The notes: generated from the letters alone by a model not told the origin. Positions 1-11,768 are shown, counted from the stretch's first letter. The stretch: 64,000 bases of DNA from Brevipalpus yothersi (GCA_003956705.1 QZCP01000117.1:39562-103561); one strand, 5' to 3'. A program made the numbers and translations.

Positions 1-639
1 TTGAGAATATTTTTCTGTGAATTAATGGCAAAAAAATTGAGCCACTTTCTCTCTCTTCGTTTTGTGTTGGCAAAAAAGAATGGGAAGAAGTAAAAACAAC
101 ATGATTATCAATCTTTGATAAATTTTTATGATTAGATTTAGGCAATCTCAGTTGTAAATGAGAGCTTCTCTCTCACGATTGTAGGTTGCTGTATATGTGT
201 GTGTGTCTGTAACAATTAGCGTTTGCAACTATGTATTATGCATAATTGATATATAAACATGTAGTGCGTGCTGAATATGCTGAATATGCTGTGTACATGC
301 ATGAAAATATTTCTCATGATTTTGGACAAGTATGGTATAATTTTCTTTTGTTACAAGTGACATTCATCAACAATCAATAATTTTATTCTACATTCAATGT
401 TGCATCATTTTCACTTCTCACACACACACACTTTTCACAATGTTAAAACAACACCATTTGATTGGCCAAACATTTGATTAGTTCCCTCATGTGAATCAAA
501 ATGTCATTTTCATTGTGACTACTATGTGTGTGCGTTCTCATTCATTCTGGAGTATTGATTGTTGCCGTGTTGTGAACGAATTGTGATCATCATGCTGGTT
601 AAAAATTTTCATAACACCATGTTGATGTGTACTATTTAA
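1..639. other. Upstream non-coding sequence of HGSNAT
   Basis: No coding region is recognised. The stretch is AT-rich with a short CA run near 420-430 and TG-rich patches. It presumably contains the promoter and 5' UTR of the HGSNAT gene that follows, but no convincing core promoter element was found. Confidence 0.5.
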
Positions 640-3402
640 ATGGCAAAAACTTTTTCACTTCAAATTTTGATACTTTTGTTTATGTTAAAAGTTTGGTGAA
701 TTTTTTTCCGCCGAATTTGAATTTTTCTAATTTATATATTAACAACATGATTACAACCGGTGACAATTTACCGTTAGATAAGGCTCTACTTAATGTTCAT
801 AATTATGATCCAATTGAAGAGGTTTCCTTGTGGTATCAAATTGAAGATTGCCACGATTGTTCACTAATTATGAGCGGCTCAGTGTTACCAAATTCAAATA
901 TGACCATGTTGGTTGATACAAAATATCGTGTAACTTTGCAAGCTCAACGATTTAAGGATGAAACCAAATTGTGTACAATACCCTACCGATGGTTCGGTGA
1001 TCAAGGAGAATATCTAATGAGAATAGGACAGAGTGTTAATGAAACTTCCGGTTGGATGTGTAAAATTTCAAGTACCGACAAGGTGGCAAGAAATAATTTT
1101 TATCCACTACTAGCTGTATTAGCATTTTATATTTTTATATTTGCTCTATGGTTTCTCAAGAGACGATTGATCAGAAAACATTGTGTGGATTCTTCATTAA
1201 GATCCAATCGACTTAAATCACTAGACGCTTTCAGAGGGTAAGAATTTTTATGTGAGGACACTATGACACACAATTGCACTAATAAAATTGTGGTCTATTT
1301 GATGATCATAGGATGACAATAATATTGATGATCTTCGTCAATTATGGTGGTGGAGGGTATGAATTTTTCGAACATAAACCATGGTTTGGCTTAACCCTTG
1401 CTGATTGTGTATTTCCATGGTTCATCTTGATTATGGGTATAAGCTTGTCTCTCAGGTAAAGTTCATCTATCTTCATCTTGACTCTTTTAAGCTTGCTACT
1501 TGCTTGGCTCAGCATGTTTCAATATGCTAGAGCGGAGCTTATGCAGTGAGCAGATAGAACTGATAAAATTGTTCTTTTCTTGTTACAAGTTCCTGAGATG
1601 AGAATATTCATGAGACTGGGTTTGTTCGTCTGTCGGCAGTATATGATCAATGTAATTATTTGAATTACAATTTTTTAATGCTTAGTCAACGACTCTTCTA
1701 AGCTTCTCCATGAATCTGAGGAATTTTGTGGGCTCAGTTTTTAGAAATATGATCACAAGAACTAATTTCATGCGGATTCTTGTTCCCTTGATCTTATTTA
1801 GCTTTGTGTGTTGATGTATAATCCAAGAAAGATCTTGTTTCCAGATTAGTGAACTTTGTTCTGATTATATTCCTCAATTAATTTAATTTTCATGGTTAAG
1901 TTGTTTGTGATTACCTTGATTAGCCTTCGGATTGGAACTATGGTTCTCATCGAATTTATGCATCTTTCATAGAGTTCAGCAAAAAGCTCATTTACGCTGA
2001 ACTGCAAATTTAGCTTGAAGAACAATATTAATTGTATTCACTGATGATGAAATGATTCTTTTTTCTCTTTATTCAGCATCCAGTCACGAGTAAAAAAGGG
2101 ATGTAAGACTCTTTCACTGTGGTGTGATATACTATCTCGATCGTTGAAGCTCTTTCTGATCGGTCTATGTTTAAATTCGAATCGAAGTGAGTATTGGTAA
2201 AAATGAGTAATTCTCGAAAAAAAATTTACACTTTAGCTCATTTTCCTCAGGTTATTTGAGTTCATTAAGAATTCCTGGTGTATTACAGCGATTTGGTTTA
2301 TCATATTTTTTTGTGGCATCATTTCGATTGATCAGCTGTACTCTTTATCAGCGTATATATGCTGGAACCGAAGATGATAATCCGCCTAATCGAGTTTCTA
2401 AGCGGAAAAAATTATTGATTTATTTACCGGAAATATTTCTCTACATAATATGCATCATCATTTATGGATGGGCAACTTTGTTTTGGAAATATTCGGAAAC
2501 ATGTCCTCCAGGATACCAGGGACCTGGAGGATTACACAAGGAAAGTTCATACTTTAATTGTACTGGAGGAGCAGCGAACTTTATTGGTAAGTGGATTGAG
2601 GTCAATCAAAATAAATATGTAAATATATATGTAGCGAATTTTCTACCACTACTAACTACTAATTATCTAAGCCATGTATCCGTGAAAAATTGTGTCACAC
2701 ACAGATCGTACAATTTTGGGACAAGATCACATGTATAAGAGAGCTACATCGACGAATGTGTACAAGAATCAAATTCCACACGATCCAGAAGGAATTCTGG
2801 GGACAACCATGTCAATATTACTTACTGGCTTGGGTGCGATTGCAGGTGACCTGATAATTCGTGTCAATAATGCCAGGTCTCGTATTCTTTGGTGGTCCTT
2901 GATGTCATTCATTCTTGGTGAGAAAATTTTTTCCCCATCTGATTTGATGGATTTAACTCTATTGAAGTGTTTCCTCTCAGGACTTTTAACTCTCATTTTA
3001 AGTCGAGCATCAATCATCCCGATTTGCAAGAATCTTTGGTCATTCACTTTCATTACTTCAACTGGTGCCTTAGGATTGATAATTTTTGCCAGTTTCCATT
3101 GGTTTATCGATATCTGGGGTATTTGGAAGCATGGAGAACCTCTCATTTATCCAGGTTGGTTCGATATATTGCTTGATTGTTTCCTTCGTGATAATTCATT
3201 TTCCATTATTTGCTCCCTGCTAGGAATGAATCCGATTGTCCTTTACGTAGGCCACATGGTGACAGCTGGATATTTTCCATTCTATTTTGGAGTCGATAAT
3301 ACAAGTCACTATCAACTTTTATTCAGAGATCTTGTTGGTGTTAATCTCTGGTTCATCATAAGTTTTCTGATGGCAAAAAGAAAAATTTTTATTACTCTTT
3401 GA
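640..3402 (+). CDS. HGSNAT: Heparan-alpha-glucosaminide N-acetyltransferase (HGSNAT-like)
   Basis: In known members this lysosomal multi-pass enzyme moves acetyl from cytosolic acetyl-CoA to terminal glucosamine of heparan sulfate. Exons by reading: 747-1237 (5' end uncertain), 1312-1455, 2077-2186, 2251-2586, 2705-2917, 2981-3154, 3224-3402. They total 1647 nt, 548 aa plus stop, against about 635-660 in mammals. Visible family blocks: SLDAFRG, NYGGGG, FFEH (the His matches the proposed catalytic histidine), RIPGVLQRFG, DPEGILGT, KNLWS and YPGMNPIVLYVGH. The lumenal N-terminal domain begins near LPLDKALLNVHN. Two introns (63 and 69 nt) are multiples of three without stops, so a naive ORF reads through them. 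An ATG at 640 opens a 19-codon hydrophobic frame resembling a signal peptide, but its junction to the main frame is unresolved. AATAAA lies 12 nt after the stop. Confidence 0.93.
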
Positions 3403-3413
3403 AAATTTTGGCA

Positions 3414-3419
3414 AATAAA
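3414..3419 (+). promoter_or_regulatory. Probable poly(A) signal of HGSNAT
   Basis: AATAAA occurs 12 nt downstream of the HGSNAT stop codon, implying a very short 3' UTR. It is a motif match only. Confidence 0.5.
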
Positions 3420-4047
3420 GTTTCTCTAATTACAGCTTCTTTGATAGAGTGAGAATTCAGTGCTTAGATAGGAGAAAAATTTCACTCGTTCTGTATACAT
3501 CGCATTTCAATCAGAGTCCAATTGATGGAGGAATCGTAGTATATCCATCAATCCTCAATATAGTGGATAATTCTCTGGGCGGTGAATTATTCCGAGGAAA
3601 CGATATACAGATATATATGTAGATCAACGCCGTTTCCTCTGCTTTAGTTTGAAATTTCGTTTTGAGCTGATCGAAAGATCAGCTTATTCGTCCTCAGATT
3701 CCATTAAAGGGGTGAAATTTGAATGTAGGTAATTATGCAGATAGAAGCGCAATTGAACTAGAATTTGAATCTTTGATTCCATCGCAATCAGTAGGATCTC
3801 TAGTATTACTCAGGGTTGGAAAAAATTCAAAAATGGAAGGCAATAAATCGATTTGTGCGCGTCGTTGAGAGTATATGTGTATTCTGTATCACAGTTCTTC
3901 AGGATTCTTCAAGAAAGATGAAGATATCCTTATTATGAATAAAATTTCAGAGATGAAGGAAATCCATGAAGCACCGGTAGTAACTCCAATTGTTTAAATG
4001 TATTTTTCCAGATATTTTGCATCTCATCATATGACAGTTCATAGTCA
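3420..4047. other. Intergenic, HGSNAT to ADAM
   Basis: No coding potential is recognised. It presumably carries the promoter of the ADAM-like gene; nothing specific stands out. Confidence 0.5.
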
Positions 4048-6470
4048 ATGTTTTCATGGATGAAAATGGTGAAAAATTTATTCGTCACTCTAGTCTTGAT
4101 AACAAGCGTATTATCGCACGTTGAAATTATTGATCTCGATTCTTTCGATTGGATAGCCATAAATGGAGAGAAAAGGCCGATCCTCAGAATTGTGGTCCAC
4201 AGGGAAATAATCTCATTACCCCTTCAAGAAGCTCCATTCTGTCATTTTGGAGGAACCAGGAAATGTGAATGTTTTATAATGAGAAAAGGTAATGATAGTT
4301 CAGATTGGGAGTTTGCTTCGTTGGTGAAATGTGGTGGTGAGTTTCGAGGAAAGTTCATGAACACTAGATATCACTTTGAAATAACACCGAAAGAAGGAAG
4401 TAGATCAGGGCAACACATTGTAAAGAAATATAACCTAGAAGGTAATTCTACTAGAACTGCTCAAAGGATCTCAAATAAGGAACGGAAAGAGAGGACTGTC
4501 AAAGATGCTGAACCAAGTTTCGGGTACTCCAAGCCACTTCCGGAATATGGAGAGCTTTTTGAAAATGAGACTGGCTATATAACAATCAAGTTTGTCCTGA
4601 GCAAGTCGTTCGATCCTGACCGAGAGGATAAAATCAATCTCTTTCTCAAAAGTTTAATAAACTCTGCTTACTACTATCTAGAGGAGCTCAATTTGTTGGC
4701 AGTATATGAAGGCTGGACACGAGCTTCGAAACCTGACAGAGAATTAAATCATGAGGTCATCGAAACTTTCGTTCACAAGCGGTACAGAGTTTATGATGAA
4801 GAGAATGTCCTCAATGTGGTCATTTTATTAGGAAAATGTGAGTAAAAGCTTCCTGCACAAATATGGAGAAAAAGAGTAACAATCTTGCAAATCATCCTTT
4901 ATCACATGAATTGCGCTCCCCTTGCATATGAACCTTTTTCTTCTTCGATTGATGAATGGCATCATATTTTTTGTAGATGAACAATATGAGACTCGAAGTG
5001 TCGCAGATAGTATTTGTCAGGGTCCTGGTGGAATTTTTGTGGCTTATCTAACTGGCCAAGAAAAAAAGCAATCGAAAATTCTTCTTTACGCACTTGGGAG
5101 GTCTATCGGGCTACCCAAGATCAACAGGACAGTATGCGATCCAGGCGAGGGCTATTGGATAATGGAAGATCCTCCTCGTTTCGAGAACCTAAGAGTGGCA
5201 TGGTCTAATTGTAGTAAAGAATTTATGAAAAAGAAGTTGAGGAAGCATCTTGCGTGTTTGAGAAGAGAAATAAAGCCTCCTAGAGCATATTGTGGTAATG
5301 GCTGGGTTGATGATGGAGAGCAATGTGACTGTATCACGAAAGAATGTCGGAAATGCTGCCACAATAACTGTACGCTAACCGAAGGATCAAAATGTTCCAA
5401 TGGCCCATGTTGCAACAAGTCAACATGTATGTTCAGGGATGCTGGAACACAATGTCGAGCTGCTGGTGACTTTTGTGACATTCCTGAGCTGTGTGATGGC
5501 AAGTCAAGTGATTGTCCGTCTAATTTTGTTGTTGCCAATGGATATGAGTGCCAAGAATCACCATATAGATCATACTGTTTCAAAGGAAAGTGTGGTTCTC
5601 TTGTGGATATGTGCCGATGGACATTCCAAAACAGTTCTGTTGCGCCAGATAGCTGTTATAAGCTGAACATAGAGAATGGCAAGCATTACGGTGGATGTGG
5701 GCCAACTTTTCAGAGTTATTGGACGGGAAATATATCTTACGATGCATGCGAAGGATCAGATATGTATTGTGGTAAAATTTATTGTCACTTCGAAGGAGCT
5801 GAGCAAGGAAACTATTCGTATACACCAGAATCTTTGCGTTACTTTACTGGTAAGCCTTGAGGTCTCACAGCAAGGAATTGTTGACATTCTAATCTATGGA
5901 TTTTTTCCCAGGAGAAACTCTGGCAGCAGATCATAAGACTGGGTGTGTCTTCATGAAATTATACAAATATTATCGTTTCCTTCAAGAAGACCTAACTTTT
6001 GTTCCCAGTGGTTCAGAGTGTGCTCCAGATCATATGTGCGTCAAACAAAGATGTACTCCTTTACCGGAAGGATGCCCACGAAATTGTCCTGGTGTACCAA
6101 GAGTCCATCCATACACTAAACAAGTATTTCCCGCTTATGAAATAGATCTACAACCTAAACCGAGGTATTGTTGAGAATTGACACTGATGATGAAAACATC
6201 CTAAAGGAGGAAAATTCAAAACAAAACTTTTTCTCCAACAGAGAAAGTGGCCCATCTCTAATTATTTGGCTCTACTCTCTGTTTGGCTCGCTTATACTCA
6301 TGTCGATTATCGCTGGATTATACTATATTTATCCAGAGTACAGCAAAACCCTATCAGAAGCAAGTACAGATCACATTTCAAGATTTACTGTACCTTCTGA
6401 ATCGCGTGAGACTATTGTTCGTACATTGAGCGAGCCACTTCAGTCTCAAAAATTATCTGATGATAATTAA
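4048..6470 (+). CDS. ADAM-family membrane protein with destroyed zinc-binding site
   Basis: Exons 4048-4837, 4977-5849, 5912-6164 and 6242-6470 sum to 2145 nt, 714 aa. Order: signal peptide (first about 25 aa, Met at 4048, 4060 or 4066), prodomain-like region to about 170, reprolysin-like region about 180-345, disintegrin domain about 368-453 (CGNGWVDDGEQCDC, CDIPELCDG), cysteine-rich region, transmembrane helix about 644-668, and a cytoplasmic tail of about 45 aa. In active ADAMs the site reads HExxHxxGxxHD. Here the aligned stretch is YALGRSIGLPKI, so all zinc-ligand histidines and the glutamate are missing. Catalysis is therefore not expected, and an adhesion, decoy or chaperone role is inferred. 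The last intron (6165-6241) is needed to join the Cys-rich and membrane parts in frame. The HGSNAT gene lies just upstream on the same strand. Confidence 0.88.
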
Positions 6471-6719
6471 CTTTTTGCGAAAAAGCCTCTTATGAGATAT
6501 CTCTCTCCGTATGGATCAGATTATGGTTATTGTGTGATAGAATTTTATGAAGAATTATCATGTCCATATCGTATAATCCTTTGAGCATCTCAAGAAATGT
6601 AGGTGTTAAGAATTTCTCTCAGCCTCATGCGGAAGAGTTTCGATTCCATCCTAACAACTGTCAAATAAGCCTTTTTATTGAGTATGTAAACATACATTGG
6701 GAAAGGATTATATTATTAG

Positions 6720-7370
6720 CCAAATTGTGTACAATACCATACCGATGGTTCGGTGATCAAGGAGAATATCTAATGAGAATAGGACAGAGTGTTAATGAAA
6801 CTTCCGGTTGGATGTGTAAAATTTCAAGTACTGACAAGGTGGCAAGAAATAATTTTTATCCACTACTAGCTGTATTAGCATTTTATATTTTATTATTTGC
6901 ACTATGGTTTCTCAAGAGACGATTGATCAGAAAACATTGTGTGGATTCTTCATTAAGATCCAATCGACTTAAATCACTAGACGCTTTCAGAGGGTAAGAA
7001 TTATTGTCAGAGGACACTGTGAGACACAATTGCACTAATAAAATTGTGGTCTATTTGATGATCATAGGATGACAATAATATTGATGATTTTTGTCAATTA
7101 TGGTGGTGGAGGATAAGAATTTTTTGAACATAAACAATGGTATGGCTGATTGTGTATTTCCATGGTTCATCTTGATTATGGGTATAAGCTTGTCTCTCAG
7201 GTAAAGTTCATCTATCTTCATCTTGCGTCTTTTAAGCTTGATACTTGCTTGGCTCAGCATGTTTCAATATGGTAGTCTGGAGCTTATGCACTGAGCAGAT
7301 AGAACTGATAAAATCTTTTCTTGTTACAAGTTCCTGAAATGAGAATGTTCATGAAACTGGGTTTGTTTGT
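6720..7370 (+). pseudogene. Partial duplicate of HGSNAT exons 1-2, disabled
   Basis: This segment repeats about 964-1632 of the HGSNAT gene: the 3' half of its first exon, intron 1, exon 2 and the start of intron 2. The exon part differs at only a few bases, so the copy is recent. In the exon-2 copy the codon after GGGG has become TAA, and an 11-bp deletion removes the bases encoding part of the WFGLTLAD motif and shifts the frame. An open frame runs 6560-6997, but its first about 50 codons have no resemblance to HGSNAT. No later exons follow, so it cannot make the enzyme. Confidence 0.9.
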
Positions 7371-7462
7371 TTGTATGCAAATGCAATTTCGTACATTGAA
7401 CGTACCATCTTTTTTCACTTCATCAAATTATTAAAAATTAAATATAAATGGTTGAGGCATCT

Positions 7463-7963
7463 TCAAAAAAACTTTTCTTTCCAAAAGAACAAGAGAAAAA
7501 CTGCAGCTAAATTAAAAAACAGAGACAGGAGAAATGGCCAAAGCAAATAACTGTTTTGATTATTTTTGATGTTCTCTTGATGCAGCTTTCTAGTTGGATT
7601 ATTGGATCCAGGTTGATAAATTTTGAGAACATGTTTCCCAGGAGATATCTTGATGGTGTGAGTGCTGTTTTCAAATGAGCCGTGAACTCTATCGGCACAC
7701 TTGATCACGGAGCCATAATCTAACTGTGTGTTATTTTCACCGAAATCCAGTATAAAATGGTCACAGTCTCCTTTATCTTTTCGATAAATGACTGGAGAAC
7801 GTCTGAGGGGAATTTCGATGAACCCAGCTGAATAATTCACTTTTAAAGTGTATCCATTCTCACTTAACAATTCGATATATTCTATGTCATACTTCTCACC
7901 ACACACAATTTCATCAATATCATTTGTAAAAAAAAATATGAGGATGATTAGGAACACTTTCAT
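7463..7963 (-). CDS. Prodomain-only ADAM-like type I membrane protein
   Basis: A single-exon 166-aa frame on the minus strand. It starts with a hydrophobic signal peptide (MKVFLIILIFFF), continues with about 105 residues, and ends with a transmembrane helix (about 141-160) and a short basic tail, WKEKFF. The extracellular part aligns with the prodomain of the ADAM at 4048-6470: both have CxxF, then VKC/IKC, then an RG/HG-x-F strand, then IxP and HIVKKY/HVLKIY. It has no protease, disintegrin or Cys-rich domain. It is convergent with the ADAM gene, with the HGSNAT fragment between them. Function is unknown; binding or shielding a partner metalloprotease is speculation. It could be a truncated ADAM duplicate, but the intact frame ending in a membrane anchor argues for a real gene. 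Confidence 0.65.
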   Translation of the reverse strand: MKVFLIILIFFFTNDIDEIVCGEKYDIEYIELLSENGYTLKVNYSAGFIEIPLRRSPVIYRKDKGDCDHFILDFGENNTQLDYGSVIKCADRVHGSFENSTHTIKISPGKHVLKIYQPGSNNPTRKLHQENIKNNQNSYLLWPFLLSLFFNLAAVFLLFFWKEKFF

Positions 7964-8128
7964 TTTTATTTTCTGAACTATGTAAAGAGACTGTTATTTA
8001 AACAAGAGTGCTGGTAAAATGTAGCTTTGCTTGATGATGAAAAGACAGTTATCCATAATCGGACATCAAAGTGAGAGAGAAAAACTTGTAACACTTTAAT
8101 CACGCTCGCCGAATTAGATTTAAAACAG

Positions 8129-8197
<69 letters not shown>

Positions 8198-8982
8198 TTA
8201 CTCAATCAAAAACCGATTCTCACACTCTCACCATCAGTCTGAACGGATATATTTGATGAATCGACTTTTCTCCATTAGACTCAATGACAATCAGGCAATC
8301 AGAGATGGCCATTAGTTCTTCCCTTTGAACTTGATTCATTCAGTTAATTGATGATTCACATTAAAAAGAGAAGAGAGAGAGTGAGTGAGTGAGAATTACA
8401 CACTGATTACCTGTGTTTCGATTGTGAGTATGAGTATATACATGAGCTTCATTCATTCATTGGACTGCTCGAGAGTGATCATCATCATCTTACTCATTTT
8501 GTTAATTGTTTCTTCTCTTCTTCTTCTCATCCTTCCAAGATTTTAATATCACTTTCCCTCATTTCTTTATCATCATCCTCTACCTTGCTAGATTTAGTCC
8601 AAATTTCTAAATTCCAAGGACTTTTTTTATTTTTCTTTCCCGCCAACAGACCAAAAGTCTTGTATTTCAACTCTGTCCAACCTTTTACTGCGCTGATCAT
8701 TTCCTTCACTTTACTTCCTGTGTGTGTGTGTGTGTGTGTATGTTAACACCATAAACAGCTGATGATCATTAAAGTGAAAGAGAGAGATACTTTTAAATTG
8801 TTCCATTGATGATGATTGCCCTGTGTATATGTACATCATGAAGTGATTCATTTGTGGTGGTGAATTGTGTGTGTGTGTATATGTTTGTAATTAGATTGCA
8901 TTCGAATATCTCATCTTTCTTGTTTCAATTATTTCCACATTAATCGAGTGATTTTTATCACTCATTTTTCAGTCAACATTCA
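7964..8982. other. Intergenic with CT and TG microsatellites
   Basis: No gene is recognised. It contains a (CT)n tract at 8134-8194, short TG runs near 8720 and 8868, and scattered GAGA patches. Promoters of the flanking divergent genes (minus-strand prodomain protein, plus-strand VMO-I) should lie here. Confidence 0.5.
8134..8194. repeat. (CT)n microsatellite
   Basis: An uninterrupted CT dinucleotide run of about 60 bp, polypyrimidine on the plus strand. Confidence 0.97.
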
Positions 8983-10809
8983 ATGTTTACTTCACGCTTC
9001 CAGCTTATCTTTACCATTGGTATTGTATTCTCTGGTAAGTAAAGATTGATGAGTTGATTATTATGAGGATAAATTGTCAAAATAGTATCCATAATTGAAA
9101 GATGAGCAATGAATATTGCCTTTGTGATGATTTCTTTTGCCTTAATATACGTAAATATTGAAATAAAACACCATCCTCAATGCAAGCAAGCAAGCAAATC
9201 TGCAATCTCTTTAAATATTGATCATCTGGTGGAATATTATGATCATGATGTTGATTATGATAATTATTTTTGTCTCTCTAATTGATGGTAACCCTTATCG
9301 TTTGTTTATCAAGGTTTCTCCATTTCATGGGCGCAACACTTTATTTATACCCCGAGAATAGTTGATTTTGGCCAATGGGGAAACTGGGAATACTGTCCAA
9401 CTGGCCAATTTGTGAATGGTTTCCAATTGCAAACTGAACAGCCACAAGGTGAATTTAAAGATGATACAGCACTCAATTCCATCAAATTCTTTTGCGGCCC
9501 AATTGGTAGCTCAGTTAATGAGCTCAATTATATTACCAGTAAACAAGGTTTCTGGGGTAATTGGGGTCGAGTATTTCCATGTTTGGATAATTCCACAGCC
9601 ATTGGAATCCAATTGAAAGTGGAGAGAAGCCAAAATATTTTAGGTATAGAGAATCTTCGATTGCTACTAGAATTTTTTTCTTCATTCATTCATCTAACAC
9701 TTATCTTTGCTAATGTAGATGATACTGGTGCAAATAATTTGCGAATGATATGCTCAGATAGACTGATTCATGAGGGTGATGGTACACTCTGGGGTAAATG
9801 GCTTACCAAATCTGTGTGTCCTCGTAAAATGGCTGTTTGTGGTCTTCGTACCATGGTTGAAAACTGGACAGATAATGGTGAGTACGGAAGACCACAAAGT
9901 TGTTTCTTCATTTCATGCAGGGCCTGCAATTCACTCATACCCGACATCTTGGAATTGCTAGGAGATGTAGCAATCAAGGTGTTCAGGATACATCTCATTC
10001 TGAGAAATTTTGAGCCTAATCAAACTACCCGAAACGCCTAAGAAGAGATTAATCATTAACTGAGTAATCTGAACACTTGATTCACTTTTCTATTCCGTTT
10101 CAAGTGAATCAGGCAATTGATTGATTCTCATCGATTCCACAATCAGGAAGAGTAACATTGCAAAATGATACCTACCAGCTCATGTTCATGGAGTTTTATC
10201 GTTCGATTGTTACTCTCTATTCAATCTTTCTCTCTTACTCACTTGTAAAAAATTTTATACCCTCTTCTCTCTCAGATGATACCGCTTTGGATAGTGTAGA
10301 CATAGCTTGCTGTGAGATACCCAGTCCTGCGAAAAGTTGTTCTCCAAAGGAACGATGGGAATTTGTTGCTCTTTGTGATAACTCTGTTGGTCAAGAGGTA
10401 GGTGGATTGATTGGAAATGAACTTTTTGTCTCACTGAATTCAATTTTCACAGGCCAAAGAGTGTGCTTTTGAAAGCAAGGACTCACAACCTAATTTTTGG
10501 GCTGATGTTGACGCCATGTCCAAGACATACACTGAGCTAGGAATGCGTCCAGAGGAAAATTATGTCGACTTAATTAATACTCTTCAGAGCCAGTTGGGCA
10601 AAAGTCGTCGAACTGGATTCGACTGGAGATCCTTCGGAGGCTCTCTGAATAGCCGCAAGACGAAGATGACTCTTAAGGCAGATCCTGGTGAGAGACGATA
10701 CCTTTATCGTTTGAGGGCAAGATGTGGCATCTATCATCTCAATACAGAATATTACCAGATTTTCAATGAAGAGCTCAGTCCTAAGCTCACGTCTTTCGAT
10801 TATCAATAA
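8983..10809 (+). CDS. Secreted VMO-I-fold protein with extra C-terminal domain
   Basis: Exons 8983-9034, 9314-9643, 9719-9877, 10276-10397 and 10453-10809 sum to 1020 nt, 339 aa. Exon 1 encodes a signal peptide. Residues about 20-220 contain three internal repeats typical of vitelline membrane outer layer protein I, each with W..W/C, a Gx.LQ/Q.E strand and a GDDTALNSI..C-type turn (DDTALNSIKFFC, DDTGANNLRMIC, DDTALDSVDIAC). This is the beta-prism fold. Egg-coat or mucus-type roles are known in relatives; the role here is not known. The last exon adds about 115 residues (from AKECAFES) beyond the three repeats. I do not recognise them, though they include conserved-looking W, G and RARCGIYH features. 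Introns of 75 and 55 nt are typical. Candidate poly(A) signal at 11150. Confidence 0.88.
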
Positions 10810-11149
10810 TCCTACATTCCGGTTAATTCTTAGAATATAACTTTATCGAAATCTCAGAATCATTATCTCGTCAATTTCATCTTCCCAAGTCACACGCTAG
10901 CCTTGTGAGAAACTCGATACTTTTTTCCTCCTTTCTTTCTTCCAAGCTTCCTCTCAAGCATCGAATGACACAATGCCAATCTATAATACAAACTCCATAA
11001 AATTCAATCTCATTCCATATTCTTCTCCACCTGATAACTTCTGGAAAAATTTTGTTCCATATTACTCATCTAACTAGTTTTCTAGCAAGATATTCTGAAA
11101 CTCATCCGATTATGATGTGTATTTCCTAAAAAATAATAGTCGTTTATCG

Positions 11150-11155
11150 AATAAA
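11150..11155 (+). promoter_or_regulatory. Candidate poly(A) signal of VMO-I gene
   Basis: AATAAA 341 nt after the stop; another occurs at 11221. Confidence 0.35.
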
Positions 11156-11765
11156 TGTAGCGTTCGAAACTTGTCCTCAATTCAATTTGACTCTGATTAT
11201 TTGCTATAGACATTTCCTGGAATAAAACAATCGATAGTTCAATTATCATTATTATTTCCAAGAATCATGTTGATCGACTATCTGGTTCATTATTTTGAAT
11301 TAAACTTTTACTTGATTCCTTGGGGCTTAATCTTCCATATTCTTGGCAAAATTTTTATTGTTGGATATCAGAAGCGATGATCTTGATCGTCTTTCTTTGA
11401 GCGAGAAATTTTGCTCAAAATCGCCTTAATAAAGAAAACATTCAAACGTTTGAGCTCCTCTCATGTAAAGTGGAAATTTTTTTTCCCGGAGATTAAACAA
11501 TTTCAAACAATGAATCAGATTCAAGCCCTTAAACAAGCCATCAAGCCATAGTGGAGGAACAAAATTTTAGCGATAACCCAGAAGCTGGTTTGAAATTTCA
11601 TTTATGCTTTTGAAGAGCTTCATGGCACATGAAATATGCAGCGTTCTTGAATACTCAAATTGAAAGTCATCAATTCCGGTGAAACTCTCTTTGTGATTGT
11701 GATGTAGGAGGATCAATGGTCTTACGTATTTGAACGCTTCTCAATGACTTGCGAAGACAAGTACC

Positions 11766-11768
<3 letters not shown>

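Noticed and set aside
2256..2738. Open frame running from HGSNAT exon 4 into the next intron
   Set aside because: Homology ends at the GTAAGT donor at 2587; the tail is intron read-through.
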